From positions 1 to 15,845 of the forward strand of contig JAJRXH010000489.1 of assembly GCA_024276395.1 (NCBI GenBank): DNA of 15,845 nt. The letters are read 5' to 3'. Numbering within the stretch: position 1 is the stretch's first letter; each line of letters opens with the position of its first letter. This DNA is from an archaeon (GTDB taxonomy: Archaea > Asgardarchaeota > Heimdallarchaeia > Hodarchaeales > S146-22). Positions 6,479 to 13,445 of this stretch are shown here, one piece after another. The translations under genes were made by a program, and so were the position numbers. The notes beneath the pieces were generated by a model. The model did not search any database and was not told the DNA's origin. It worked only from the letters and a program-made list of their open reading frames with translations.

Positions 6479-7492
6479 ATGGAAATCTTCGTTAGAACTC
6501 CTAGTCGCCTCCATTTTACTCTTTTCGATTTAAATGGTGAAATAGGGCGGGTGAATGGGGGATGTGGGGTTGCCTTGGAATTTCCTCGTTGGAAGATGAC
6601 GATTAAACGAAATGAAAGCAGTAATGAAGACCACGTCGATGGAAAAGCACGACAACGCGTGAAACTTGCACTACAGCGCGTGAAAGAGGTATTTCCACGA
6701 TTTACTCATCAGAGCTTCAACATCACTGTCAATGAAATCATTAGAGAGCATGCGGGATTAGGTTCGTGGACACAGCTGTATTTAGCAATTGCAAAAGCAT
6801 TGTTCATCCTGGATGACAAGGAGACCGTACCCGCGACAGTTCATTTAGCAAGGCAATTGCAACGAGGAGGTACCTCCGGAATTGGAATCGCAGCATTTGA
6901 CTCTGGAGGATTCATTGTTGATGGTGGCCATCATATTTCAAGTCAAGATCCAGAAGGAAGCATATTTTTCCTTCCCTATTCAACAATGATACGAGCTCCA
7001 CCACCCATCTTGATGCGACGTTCCGTTCCTAGGGACTGGCATTTCCTCGTGATCGATTCCTCAAATGCCACGCGTCTTGGAAATGGCTTTTTTGACGAAT
7101 CACAAGCATTTGAAATGAACTGTCCCATTCCGGCAGATGATGTGGGGAAGGTAGTTCGTCTCGTGATGATGCAGTTAATTCCAGGTTTTGTTGAGGGTGA
7201 TCTCGTTAGCGTGAGAAAGGCAATCAATTCTCTTCAGTTTATTGGATTCAAGAAAGCGGAACTCAAGTTAGTGGATCGTAGAATGATAAAAATCATGCGC
7301 AATCTTCACGAGAAGAATGTTGCTTGTGGATTGTCTGCATTAGGACCTACATTATATTGCATTTTAGAGGATAAATCACGGGCAATTGAAATAAAAGAAT
7401 ATCTTGAGGGAATTCTTGATGATTTTAATCTAAAGGCAGATCTTCATGTGGGAACAGCAAGTAATGAAGGGGCTAAGATCACGACATGTTAG
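6479..7492 (+). CDS. Beta-ribofuranosylaminobenzene 5'-phosphate synthase (beta-RFAP synthase)
   Basis: A 337-residue GHMP-kinase-fold protein of the family that joins phosphoribosyl diphosphate to 4-hydroxybenzoate or 4-aminobenzoate, releasing CO2 and pyrophosphate; it is the first committed step of (tetrahydro)methanopterin synthesis. Family signatures are GLGSWTQ (93-99), the stretch RGGTSGIGIAAFDSGGF (129-145), and PPPILMR (174-180). The length is normal for the family. The glycine-rich loop is usually GLGSGTQ; here W97 (codon 6767-6769) replaces a glycine. The start ATG is followed by the usual opening (VRTPSRLHFTL). No good ribosome binding site is visible; a weak AT-rich element lies near 6437-6447. 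A hairpin terminator follows the stop. The gene implies a tetrahydromethanopterin-based C1 pathway in this organism. Confidence 0.9.
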   Translation: MEIFVRTPSRLHFTLFDLNGEIGRVNGGCGVALEFPRWKMTIKRNESSNEDHVDGKARQRVKLALQRVKEVFPRFTHQSFNITVNEIIREHAGLGSWTQLYLAIAKALFILDDKETVPATVHLARQLQRGGTSGIGIAAFDSGGFIVDGGHHISSQDPEGSIFFLPYSTMIRAPPPILMRRSVPRDWHFLVIDSSNATRLGNGFFDESQAFEMNCPIPADDVGKVVRLVMMQLIPGFVEGDLVSVRKAINSLQFIGFKKAELKLVDRRMIKIMRNLHEKNVACGLSALGPTLYCILEDKSRAIEIKEYLEGILDDFNLKADLHVGTASNEGAKITTC

Positions 7493-7503
7493 AAAACATG
7501 AGA

Positions 7504-7561
7504 AATGTGGATAATACAGGAAGAAGATCCACATTCTAGTATGCGATTTTTCACGGTTTTT
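7504..7561 (+). terminator. Hairpin terminator after beta-RFAP synthase
   Basis: AATGTGGAT (7504-7512) pairs perfectly with ATCCACATT (7527-7535) around a 14-base loop. T5 tracts follow at 7546-7551 and 7557-7561 on the plus strand. It lies 12 bases past the stop, in the gap between convergent genes. Confidence 0.65.
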
Positions 7562-7576
7562 GTGTTCCCCAAGGTT

Positions 7577-7591
7577 AACACGTATCGTGTT
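7577..7591. repeat. Short inverted repeat next to the two-TM gene stop
   Basis: AACACG-tat-CGTGTT, a perfect palindrome with six-base arms, abuts the 3' end of the minus-strand gene at 7592. It may be part of that gene's transcript end, but no T tract follows on the minus strand. Confidence 0.35.
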
Positions 7592-8506
7592 TTACTTGAG
7601 TCCAATAATTGGTAGTGACATCATTCCTATGAAAGTTGTCACAAATACAAGTAATGCGCCATGGAGAATGAACTTGGATAGCCTCATTAATGGAGGTTGA
7701 CGTTCCGGTGAACGTTTTTTTCTTTCGTGTTTCTGGAGGAATTGGTGATTATCATCAAAGTGACTTCGTCGGTCAAGGCGATATCTTTGATGAAGATTTT
7801 TTGTGACTGGTTTTAGCGGAAGATCGTGCAGCTCGCTCGGTTTGTTGGTGTATCTAATGGAGAAGACGTGATTCCAAGTAAGCACTTCGATTATTGGTCT
7901 CGTGCCCTTGAACTGGAGCGTGATGGTATCTATTTTTTTCTGATTAAGCCATACTTCAAAAGATGAACCTCTTCGTTTTAGCACGACCTTGGCATGGTCA
8001 CTAAGAAACACATCGGGTTGTTGACTAGAATCCGTTTCCATTTTGATTTGAGTGATGATTTTATTGTCTAAATTAGCCGTGACTTGAATGATTTCAATAT
8101 CTTCACTAGAACCATAGTAAAACTTGCGAAAGACACGATAGAGTTTGTCAACAACGGGAGAAGGATGGATTTCTGCAGGCCATATCACTCGATAATTAAT
8201 GGTAATCATGTTAGAAGGTTCGTTTCTTGTTGGTGGGAGGATCTCATACCACATTTCCACGGGAGGTGGGCCTCTTAGTCGTACGGGGTGTCGGATGATG
8301 GGGGCAAACATCCTTGTTACATCCTTCGCGCGGATTGGAGACCACTGGATTGCACTGCCATCACTAATAGGACGGAAGTGAACTTGATTGAGCCAAAAAG
8401 GGGCAGCATGCGGACGAAAAAGAATTCGACCGATGTATCCAATTAATCCAAGAGGCATACCGACTATAATGGAAAGATAAAGTAATGAAATGATTTCCAT
8501 CAGCAT
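7592..8506 (-). CDS. Unrecognised membrane protein with one TM segment at each end
   Basis: A 304-residue protein I cannot assign to a family. Residues 3-30 form a hydrophobic segment ending in basic residues (GRILFRP), and residues 281-302 form a second one preceded by a very basic stretch (HERKKRSPERQ, about 262-272). Between them lies a soluble region of about 250 residues that looks beta-rich, with INYRVIWPAEIHP (about 103-115) and YYGSSEDIEIIQV (about 129-141) as its most distinctive parts. The basic flanks suggest that both ends of the middle region face the cytoplasm. A Met at position 3 is an alternative start. It begins 16 bases after the longin-like gene stop on the same strand, so the two very likely form an operon and may work together, for instance as a membrane anchor and its soluble partner. 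That function is inference only. Confidence 0.75.
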   Translation of the reverse strand: MLMEIISLLYLSIIVGMPLGLIGYIGRILFRPHAAPFWLNQVHFRPISDGSAIQWSPIRAKDVTRMFAPIIRHPVRLRGPPPVEMWYEILPPTRNEPSNMITINYRVIWPAEIHPSPVVDKLYRVFRKFYYGSSEDIEIIQVTANLDNKIITQIKMETDSSQQPDVFLSDHAKVVLKRRGSSFEVWLNQKKIDTITLQFKGTRPIIEVLTWNHVFSIRYTNKPSELHDLPLKPVTKNLHQRYRLDRRSHFDDNHQFLQKHERKKRSPERQPPLMRLSKFILHGALLVFVTTFIGMMSLPIIGLK

Positions 8507-8522
8507 TCTTGTTTCATTCCAT

Positions 8523-9161
8523 CTAGTTTTTCATGGATTTATATAAATTAGAAAGTCTCGTCCAAATTGGTTGATTCTGTCGTCGTCCTTCTGGCTCAAT
8601 GATGCCAACAGGTCCTAAGGGACACTTCTCATCGTGTTCGTGGGGGGTTTCTGAAACTTCAAAGTACTTCAAGAATACTTGTTCAGCTAAGGCATGTTCC
8701 AATCGTGAAATCTTTTCCCTACTCAAGAAATTCCAGTCTTCGTCTCGAAATTCATCTTCTAAAACTCTTTCGATTTCTGACAGAGCTTCACGGATGCTTG
8801 ATTCTGCTTCTTGATTATATTGTTCGGCGGGGATGCCAATGCAGATGATGTGATTGTTTTTCTTCGTGGGGTGAAACATTAACTTGAATTTTCCTAGCTC
8901 GATTGCCATTCGCTCTGAACTGTCTTGTCCAAACATCGAAGGCAGCGTCGAGATGGCTGAAAGGAATCCCGAAAGTAATGTTTCATCTACTGCCATCATC
9001 TTGCACACTTGGCCCATACAGCGCGTGTAAATGGGTAATCCAGACTGTTGAAAGATCAAGACATATTCTAGGCTTGTTCTTGGGGCTATCGAGTCAGACT
9101 TTTTGTCTTTTTTTCCAGCAATTTTATTCTTTATTTCTTGAATTAATGATACTAAACCCAT
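8523..9161 (-). CDS. Longin/roadblock-like domain protein
   Basis: A 212-residue soluble protein. After a lysine-rich N-terminus (about 1-28) comes YVLIFQQSGLPIYTR (33-47), then DETLLSGFLSAISTLPSMF (59-77), a strand pair IELGKFKLMF (87-96), and NHIICIGIP (103-111). This strand-helix-strand order, with a Gly-Leu-Pro turn and an LLSGFLSAI helix, is the pattern of archaeal longin or roadblock-type proteins, which in eukaryotes act as platforms or regulators of small GTPases. The last 100 residues are acidic and helical, with a CPLGP motif (180-184) of unknown role. The start is an ATG with AAGGTGG nearby upstream, a good Shine-Dalgarno. The Rab- and Arf-like genes lie about 2-4 kb away on the other strand, which supports, but does not prove, a link. 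The domain assignment was made by eye and needs a profile search. Confidence 0.68.
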   Translation of the reverse strand: MGLVSLIQEIKNKIAGKKDKKSDSIAPRTSLEYVLIFQQSGLPIYTRCMGQVCKMMAVDETLLSGFLSAISTLPSMFGQDSSERMAIELGKFKLMFHPTKKNNHIICIGIPAEQYNQEAESSIREALSEIERVLEDEFRDEDWNFLSREKISRLEHALAEQVFLKYFEVSETPHEHDEKCPLGPVGIIEPEGRRQNQPIWTRLSNLYKSMKN

Positions 9162-9404
9162 CCATAACCACCTTAATAACGCTAAACACGTGGAAAGGAG
9201 GAAAGAAAGTAGGATTGGAAGAAATGATGAATAAAAATGAAAGTATAACTAAGAAACCTTTCCACTCTGGAGATTTTGTCAATGCTTGCTTTACCAGTTA
9301 AAGCTTGAGATCTTTCGGTATAAAAAGGTGCTGTTTGAGACGTGAAATCTGGCTCTGATGAAAAAAGAGAGCATTTAACATGAGCACATCAATTCATTCC
9401 AAGT
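9162..9404. other. Gap between histidine kinase and longin-like gene
   Basis: About 240 bases on the 5' side of the longin-like gene. It holds the kinase terminator at its right end and weak TATA-like sequences for the minus strand near 9228-9250. AAGGTGG, the longin-like gene's Shine-Dalgarno, lies at about 9169-9175. I see no gene here. Confidence 0.5.
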
Positions 9405-9418
9405 TCAAGGATGTGCTC
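9361..9418 (-). terminator. Hairpin terminator overlapping the histidine kinase stop codon
   Basis: GAGCACATC (9382-9390) and GATGTGCTC (9410-9418) form a perfect nine-pair stem around 19 bases. The kinase stop codon (9405-9407) lies in the loop, so one arm is coding. Read on the minus strand, the stem is followed by a T6 tract (9361-9366). Confidence 0.6.
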
Positions 9419-11318
9419 TAAGGAGATACATTCGTATTGTCGTGCCTTTATTTCTTCCATTAGAAATGATTTCCAGTCTTCCACCATGTTTCTTCACGAT
9501 TTCATTCGTAATGTACATGCCTAACCCCATATCGAAAGCTGATTTTGAAGTTTTTCCACGCTTGAAGGGATTAATGATGATTTCCATCTCTTCTGGATCT
9601 ATCCCAATCCCTGTATCGGAAATTTCAAGGCAGACTTGTGAACGATCAAGTGGAAGATCCACGGGACAATGTCTCGGTGTACATAGTCGAATGCTTACTT
9701 GACCACCACTAGGGGTGAATTTTAAAGCATTAGAAAGGATGTTTACTATCGTGATGGGAAGATACGTCCTATCACCGAGCACGTAAATTTCTTCAGGAGG
9801 TAGATCAACGTGCAGTGCAATTCCTTTGATTTTTGCTTGTGATTCATAATTATGAACGGTTTCCTTGAGTATTTGGGTCAAGTTAATGACTTCCAAGTCA
9901 ACATCGAGAAAGTTAGCTTGATTTTTTCCAATGAGTCGAAATAGTTGTAGTAATTCCTTCAGCCTAAAAACATTGCGTTCAATGGTATCCATTGCATCTG
10001 TGATCAGTTCGTCTTTTGTAATTTGATTCTGGACTTCTTCTTTCAGGATTTCCATGAATCCAAGAATGGGTTGAAGGGCATTTCCTAGCTCATGAAATGC
10101 TGTGGAAATGAACAAGTTAAAATCATTGATGTATTGCTGAAGATGCGTGTTAAGGTTCTCACACCTAGTCACGTTTGTCATTGATATTAGATAGAGGTCG
10201 AGGTTGGGTATCTTGTGAAGGACAACTTGGTAAAATTCGTTATTGATGGAAAAGGGCTCATCGTACGTGATCATTCTCTTTCCATGATGATATTTTCTCT
10301 TGGTTGATTTCAAGTAAGTAAACAAGTTGTTGGTGATTTGGTTACTAATACTAGTACCTGTCCTTACTTTCGTGGCATTTATTTTCCGTCGCTTGACAAA
10401 TCTGATGATATCCTTGAATTTTGCCGTTGATGAAATGAATGACTCATTTTCAAGATCAATCACGGCTAGCGCGGGTGCATGTTGGCCTAATATCTCAAAG
10501 AATCTAGGGAGGCGATACCGTGCATAGCGGTAATAAACATGCTTGACGAAGAAGAGATAATAAAAAATGATTAAGCCGATGATGATGATGAGAGCCTCCA
10601 AGAAGGGACGAAAATCTGGAGCCAGTGCATCAAGGATGTTATCCCCGATCACGGCAAAAATAGTTAATGCTGCTGGAACGGAGGCAAATTCCATGGCAAT
10701 TTTGAGTTCTTGTTTCAAGAAACCCTTTGCTCTTGAGGAAATATTAATTAAGTAAAAAAATATGAACAAGTACGCACTTTCTGAAAGAATTAAGAGGATG
10801 AATTTCGTGAGACGAGAGGTTTCATTAAGATTGTACCACCAACCACTTGATGATTTCATCATGATGTTTTCTGGTAGGGGGAATAAAGCTGCCATTAACA
10901 ATAAGAAAAATACCAACGCGACATTAAACATGAACAAGAAGGGTTTCCGGTATCGTGACCAGCGGGTAAATTTTGTCTCTATCGTAACGATGAAGCGGTC
11001 ATTGAGGAAAAGAAAAAGAAAAACAGTTCCGAACATGGTAAGCGTGCTAGCTTCAAAGAAGAGCATCAAGAAAAAGCCTGCTATTTTTGGATTAGTTGCA
11101 GTTAGGGCAAATACTGCCGATGAAGTTGTTACTGCTGTTAGGAATAATAGTTCAATGATTAGATGGAGGACTCCATTCTTTTTTAGTCCAATTAATCTGC
11201 CCATCAAGTAGCTCGCAAGTCCGGCTGCGAGCAAGTAAAGCATGCTGGCAAGCATCCACATTAGGCATCGACTCTTGCTTGACTTGCTTGTTGGATTACT
11301 TTCACGTAACTGTAGCAC
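9405..11318 (-). CDS. Membrane sensor histidine kinase
   Basis: A 637-residue kinase. The N-terminal 260 residues contain about seven hydrophobic segments (roughly 19-40, 50-72, 78-106, 126-148, 170-192, 211-230, 238-257), like the 7TM sensor regions of other archaeal kinases. Residues 270-390 form a PAS-like linker (ALAVIDLENESF, 283-294). The H box is FHELGNAL (408-415) with H409 as phospho-acceptor. The ATP-binding domain has the N box NILSNALKF (526-534), G1 DTGIGI (568-573), the F box FKRG (585-588) and G2 GLGMYI (598-603). All catalytic motifs are present. No response regulator is encoded nearby, so it is an orphan. GTG at 11318 is the longest start; a TATA-like TTTATAAAAG only about ten bases upstream argues that translation may begin at M20 or M22, just before the first TM segment. 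The sensed signal is unknown. Confidence 0.93.
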   Translation of the reverse strand: MLQLRESNPTSKSSKSRCLMWMLASMLYLLAAGLASYLMGRLIGLKKNGVLHLIIELLFLTAVTTSSAVFALTATNPKIAGFFLMLFFEASTLTMFGTVFLFLFLNDRFIVTIETKFTRWSRYRKPFLFMFNVALVFFLLLMAALFPLPENIMMKSSSGWWYNLNETSRLTKFILLILSESAYLFIFFYLINISSRAKGFLKQELKIAMEFASVPAALTIFAVIGDNILDALAPDFRPFLEALIIIIGLIIFYYLFFVKHVYYRYARYRLPRFFEILGQHAPALAVIDLENESFISSTAKFKDIIRFVKRRKINATKVRTGTSISNQITNNLFTYLKSTKRKYHHGKRMITYDEPFSINNEFYQVVLHKIPNLDLYLISMTNVTRCENLNTHLQQYINDFNLFISTAFHELGNALQPILGFMEILKEEVQNQITKDELITDAMDTIERNVFRLKELLQLFRLIGKNQANFLDVDLEVINLTQILKETVHNYESQAKIKGIALHVDLPPEEIYVLGDRTYLPITIVNILSNALKFTPSGGQVSIRLCTPRHCPVDLPLDRSQVCLEISDTGIGIDPEEMEIIINPFKRGKTSKSAFDMGLGMYITNEIVKKHGGRLEIISNGRNKGTTIRMYLLRAHP

Positions 11319-11324
11319 CCATTC

Positions 11325-11335
11325 TTTTATAAATG
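11325..11335 (-). promoter_or_regulatory. TATA-like box of the histidine kinase gene
   Basis: On the minus strand it reads ATTTATAAAAG. Transcription would begin near 11305, downstream of GTG 11318, favouring M20 (codon 11259-11261) as start. A second AT-rich candidate (about 11366-11376) would keep the GTG within the transcript, so the choice is open. Confidence 0.4.
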
Positions 11336-11340
11336 ATGTT

Positions 11341-11360
11341 AGATCATGCGCCAGATCATG
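11341..11360. repeat. Direct repeat AGATCATG x2 in the divergent promoter region
   Basis: AGATCATG at 11341-11348 recurs exactly at 11353-11360, 12 bases apart, close to one helical turn. It lies between two TATA-like elements upstream of the kinase, so it could be a regulator site, but it is short. Confidence 0.35.
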
Positions 11361-11507
11361 TAATTTATTTTTTTAGTCATATGAAAGTTAAGGGTGGAAT
11401 GTTCATCGGTTCTGTCTTGAGATAAGTTCTTGCCAAATCATTACTTTTAAACTAGTTTCTCATTCAAGTGTTCATGGCGTATTCGATTTACGGTCTAGAG
11501 GTGTAAG

Positions 11508-11990
11508 GTGATGGAAGAAAGTTTCATTGAAAGCATTGTTGTCTTTTTCCACGTTATTGGAGTCGTATCTTGGTTATCTGCTTCATTTTCGATGATGGTC
11601 GTCTTCTACTTGTTCAAAAAATCTTTAAAGGATGAACTTGCTTCTACAAGTGTGGCCAAGAAGGGTTTGAAAATCTTGATCATTGAAGCATTGTCGGCAA
11701 TCGTGTTGCTCGTAACCGGAGGATATCTTGTTAGAAGAAAATGGTTTGACTTTTCACCAGGAAACGCTTGGTTAGCACTGAAACAACTCACATTCCTTGT
11801 TCTTTTGTTTGGAATCTTTCTGACATTATTTTGGTTCGGGAAAAGGATGAGAGAGTTAGAGAGTGACAGTGGCTCAGAGAAAAAAACTGACGAATTTTTA
11901 CTCATTTTCAAGAAAAAAGTGATATTATCTTACGTGTTCAGCGCTTTGATAGTCCTAAACATCTTCTTGGCAATTGTCAGACCTTTCTAG
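11508..11990 (+). CDS. Four-TM membrane protein, possibly CopD/HemJ-like
   Basis: A 160-residue protein with four hydrophobic segments (about 8-36, 54-74, 86-110, 132-157) and a short charged loop (ELESDSGSEKKTDEF, 116-130). The first helix carries FFHVIGVVSWLSASF, with H15 and W22 spaced as in small four-helix membrane families such as CopD, HemJ and DUF2269, in which such a histidine can bind heme or metal. That resemblance is weak, and no substrate should be assumed. The longest start is GTG at 11508; ATG at 11511 follows directly and is the likelier initiator. AAGGTG ends right at the ATG, too close to work as a normal Shine-Dalgarno; TTTTAAAC near 11446 may be its TATA box. It is divergent from the histidine kinase and convergent with the cyclase gene, 32 bases from its end. 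Confidence 0.75.
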   Translation: MMEESFIESIVVFFHVIGVVSWLSASFSMMVVFYLFKKSLKDELASTSVAKKGLKILIIEALSAIVLLVTGGYLVRRKWFDFSPGNAWLALKQLTFLVLLFGIFLTLFWFGKRMRELESDSGSEKKTDEFLLIFKKKVILSYVFSALIVLNIFLAIVRPF

Positions 11991-12022
11991 TAACTTGGTG
12001 GACTCTTTCACTTTTTTAACCT

Positions 12023-12703
12023 TCATTTTTCTAGTTCGAATAAAACTGCCCTTGCTGGAGCGCCATCTAGTTTTTCAAGTTTGAGAGGTAAGCAGATCAG
12101 CCAGTATTCGCCTTCTGATACCTTTTCTAGATAAAGGCCTTCAATGATGGGAATTTTGGCCTCGAGAAATATATGATGGAGAGGAAGATTTGGACTATCA
12201 ATTGGGTCAATGGAAAGGGAGTCGATACCAATGGCCTTTAATCCTTGCTCAACAAGAAAATTTGCAGCTTCAATGCTCAATACGGGATATTCTGTCATTC
12301 GTTCACCTCTGACTAAATGCTTGCTAATACCAGTCTTGAGCAGTAAGATGGAATCTTTCAGTTGGTTCTCTCTTAGTTTCTTTTTTAGTAGTTTGATGGA
12401 AATTGTCGTGGCTTCCGATGTGACATCAAGCACGAATGCCTTCCCCATCAATGTGTCTAATGAAATATCACTTGATGTAGGAGCATTTACGATGAGATGA
12501 CTGGGATAATCCACGTGGGTTCCTAGATGGTTCAAGAAAGTCATCTTGGTGATGCTTAACTGTTTTCCTTCTTCTAAAAGGAATGGATTCTGCTGAAAGA
12601 TTGGTCGAGGATCTCCTGGATACGTTACCATGTTTTCGCCAAGAGTTAATGTGATATCATACCATTTATCGTGTTTAACTGAAGTAATTAACTTTGTTTT
12701 CAT
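12023..12703 (-). CDS. Cyclase family protein, kynurenine-formamidase-like metal hydrolase
   Basis: A 226-residue member of the cyclase/arylformamidase fold (PF04199). The metal-binding signature HLGTHVDYPSH (59-69) keeps H59, H63, D65 and H69. Other family blocks are YPGDPRP (28-34), IGIDSLSIDP (169-178), PLHHIFL (184-190), and the late glutamate in IIEGL (196-200). Relatives hydrolyse N-formylkynurenine, isatin or similar amides, with Zn or Mn; the substrate here cannot be told. No other tryptophan-degradation gene is present, so kynurenine should not be assumed. Its length is that of a complete single-domain enzyme. The ATG follows AGGTTGA by about ten bases, a good Shine-Dalgarno. It starts 17 bases after the stop of the small zinc-type protein, so the two form an operon. 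Confidence 0.92.
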   Translation of the reverse strand: MKTKLITSVKHDKWYDITLTLGENMVTYPGDPRPIFQQNPFLLEEGKQLSITKMTFLNHLGTHVDYPSHLIVNAPTSSDISLDTLMGKAFVLDVTSEATTISIKLLKKKLRENQLKDSILLLKTGISKHLVRGERMTEYPVLSIEAANFLVEQGLKAIGIDSLSIDPIDSPNLPLHHIFLEAKIPIIEGLYLEKVSEGEYWLICLPLKLEKLDGAPARAVLFELEK

Positions 12704-12720
12704 TTAATCGTCAACCTTTT

Positions 12721-13017
12721 TCATTCTGGATCAAAGGCATCATCTAAACAGTATTCATGCACCCAACTATCTTCATCTAATTTACAAGCTGGTAGGAAGT
12801 ACTGAAGATCTTCTTCCGGATATAAGTATCCTAGTTCCGTGAGTGTTTTCTTTAATTTAGCGATCCGTTCTTGTTTTACATTTTCTGGCATGTCGTCCGT
12901 GATGATGATTGGATGGCCACAGATTGTACAATGTGGCCCATCTAGATCCAAGGAAATTCCATATTGATTGAATGGTCTCTTGACAGTGATGATTAGTTCT
13001 CGACCAAATGGCGACAC
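12721..13017 (-). CDS. Small Cys/His zinc-binding-type protein
   Basis: A 98-residue protein with CTICG (C30, C33) and HEYC (H87, C90), the four ligands of a treble-clef or LIM-half-like zinc site, separated by a helical insert of about 50 residues; C78 is an extra cysteine. The family is not recognised. The start is GTG preceded by AGGAGAGG at a good distance, and two bases before this GTG lies the stop of a 15-codon frame with its own strong Shine-Dalgarno (13020-13067). The true N-terminus may therefore lie upstream by frameshift (see the separate entry). It is the first gene of an operon with the cyclase family hydrolase (17-base gap). A role as a partner or regulator of that enzyme is possible, with no direct evidence. 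Confidence 0.8.
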   Translation of the reverse strand: MSPFGRELIITVKRPFNQYGISLDLDGPHCTICGHPIIITDDMPENVKQERIAKLKKTLTELGYLYPEEDLQYFLPACKLDEDSWVHEYCLDDAFDPE

Positions 13018-13019
13018 GA

Positions 13020-13067
13020 TTATACCTCTCCTGGGACGATTTGCAATTTTTTGCTAAGTCGACTCAT
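13020..13067 (-). CDS. 15-codon leader frame with strong Shine-Dalgarno, or frameshifted start of the zinc-type gene
   Basis: GAGGAGGT (13076-13083, minus strand) lies eight bases before ATG at 13065-13067, the best Shine-Dalgarno in the window. The frame encodes MSRLSKKLQIVPGEV and stops with TAA two bases before the GTG of the zinc-type gene, whose own AGGAGAGG lies within its last codons. It contains an A6 run (13047-13052 as T6 on plus). One extra A, or a -1 ribosomal slip on AAA-AAA, would join the ATG to the zinc-protein frame as MSRLSKKIANRPRRGIIV. It is thus either a coupling leader peptide, a slippage site, or a homopolymer sequencing error. Confidence 0.45.
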   Translation of the reverse strand: MSRLSKKLQIVPGEV

Positions 13068-13206
13068 TCAACAGTACCTCCTCAATGCTTACTTTTAAGG
13101 GAAGAAATGATGGAAGAAATTAAAATCAAATATTTTTTCAAGTTGTCGTGACTTCAAGTTTCCATGAATTGTCTTCTGCACCTGACTATTTTTCGTTTCT
13201 TTTAGA

Positions 13207-13221
13207 ATTACTCAAAGTAAT
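13207..13221. repeat. Palindrome ATTACT-caa-AGTAAT
   Basis: Perfect six-base arms around three bases, about 37 bases upstream of the TATA-like element at 13258. Its position suits an activator or repressor site for the peptidase gene, though nothing else supports this. Confidence 0.35.
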
Positions 13222-13445
13222 CATCCCATGGAGCTAAATGATTTTTTTGGAAAAATATTTATATCGCTCATGCTGCAATCTAATCGAGTCTCTTCGGAAT
13301 CTCTTTATGGTTAGCATTCTACATCAACTGCTGTTTTTCACTAGCATTGCTCTCAAAGGCATCTAAAAAGCTTAATCATCACTTTGCGTTGCTAAAATTT
13401 GTAAAACAGATTAAAACGGAATGAGAAATAGAATGGTGGAAGTAA

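Larger units (their letters stand above)
13018..13445. other. Divergent promoter region of zinc-protein operon and peptidase
   Basis: About 430 bases. The left side holds the leader frame and a TATA-like CTTAAAAGT (about 13092-13100, minus strand). In the middle is the palindrome ATTACT-caa-AGTAAT (13207-13221), then TTTATAT (13258-13264, plus strand), a possible peptidase promoter giving a leader of about 160 bases. A 19-codon frame (13307-13366) has no Shine-Dalgarno and is not called. A second AT-rich candidate (about 13392-13404) is nearer the gene. Confidence 0.5.

Noticed and set aside
8903..9301. 132-codon plus-strand frame
   Set aside because: Lies antisense over the longin-like gene, with no promoter or domain; a shadow of the real gene.
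10762..11211. 149-codon plus-strand frame, very Lys/Arg/Asn-rich
   Set aside because: Antisense to the membrane segments of the histidine kinase; its composition is the mirror of hydrophobic codons.
12210..12500. 96-codon plus-strand frame
   Set aside because: Antisense to the well-supported cyclase family gene.
13307..13366. 19-codon frame upstream of the peptidase
   Set aside because: No Shine-Dalgarno, no conserved feature, and common by chance at this length.
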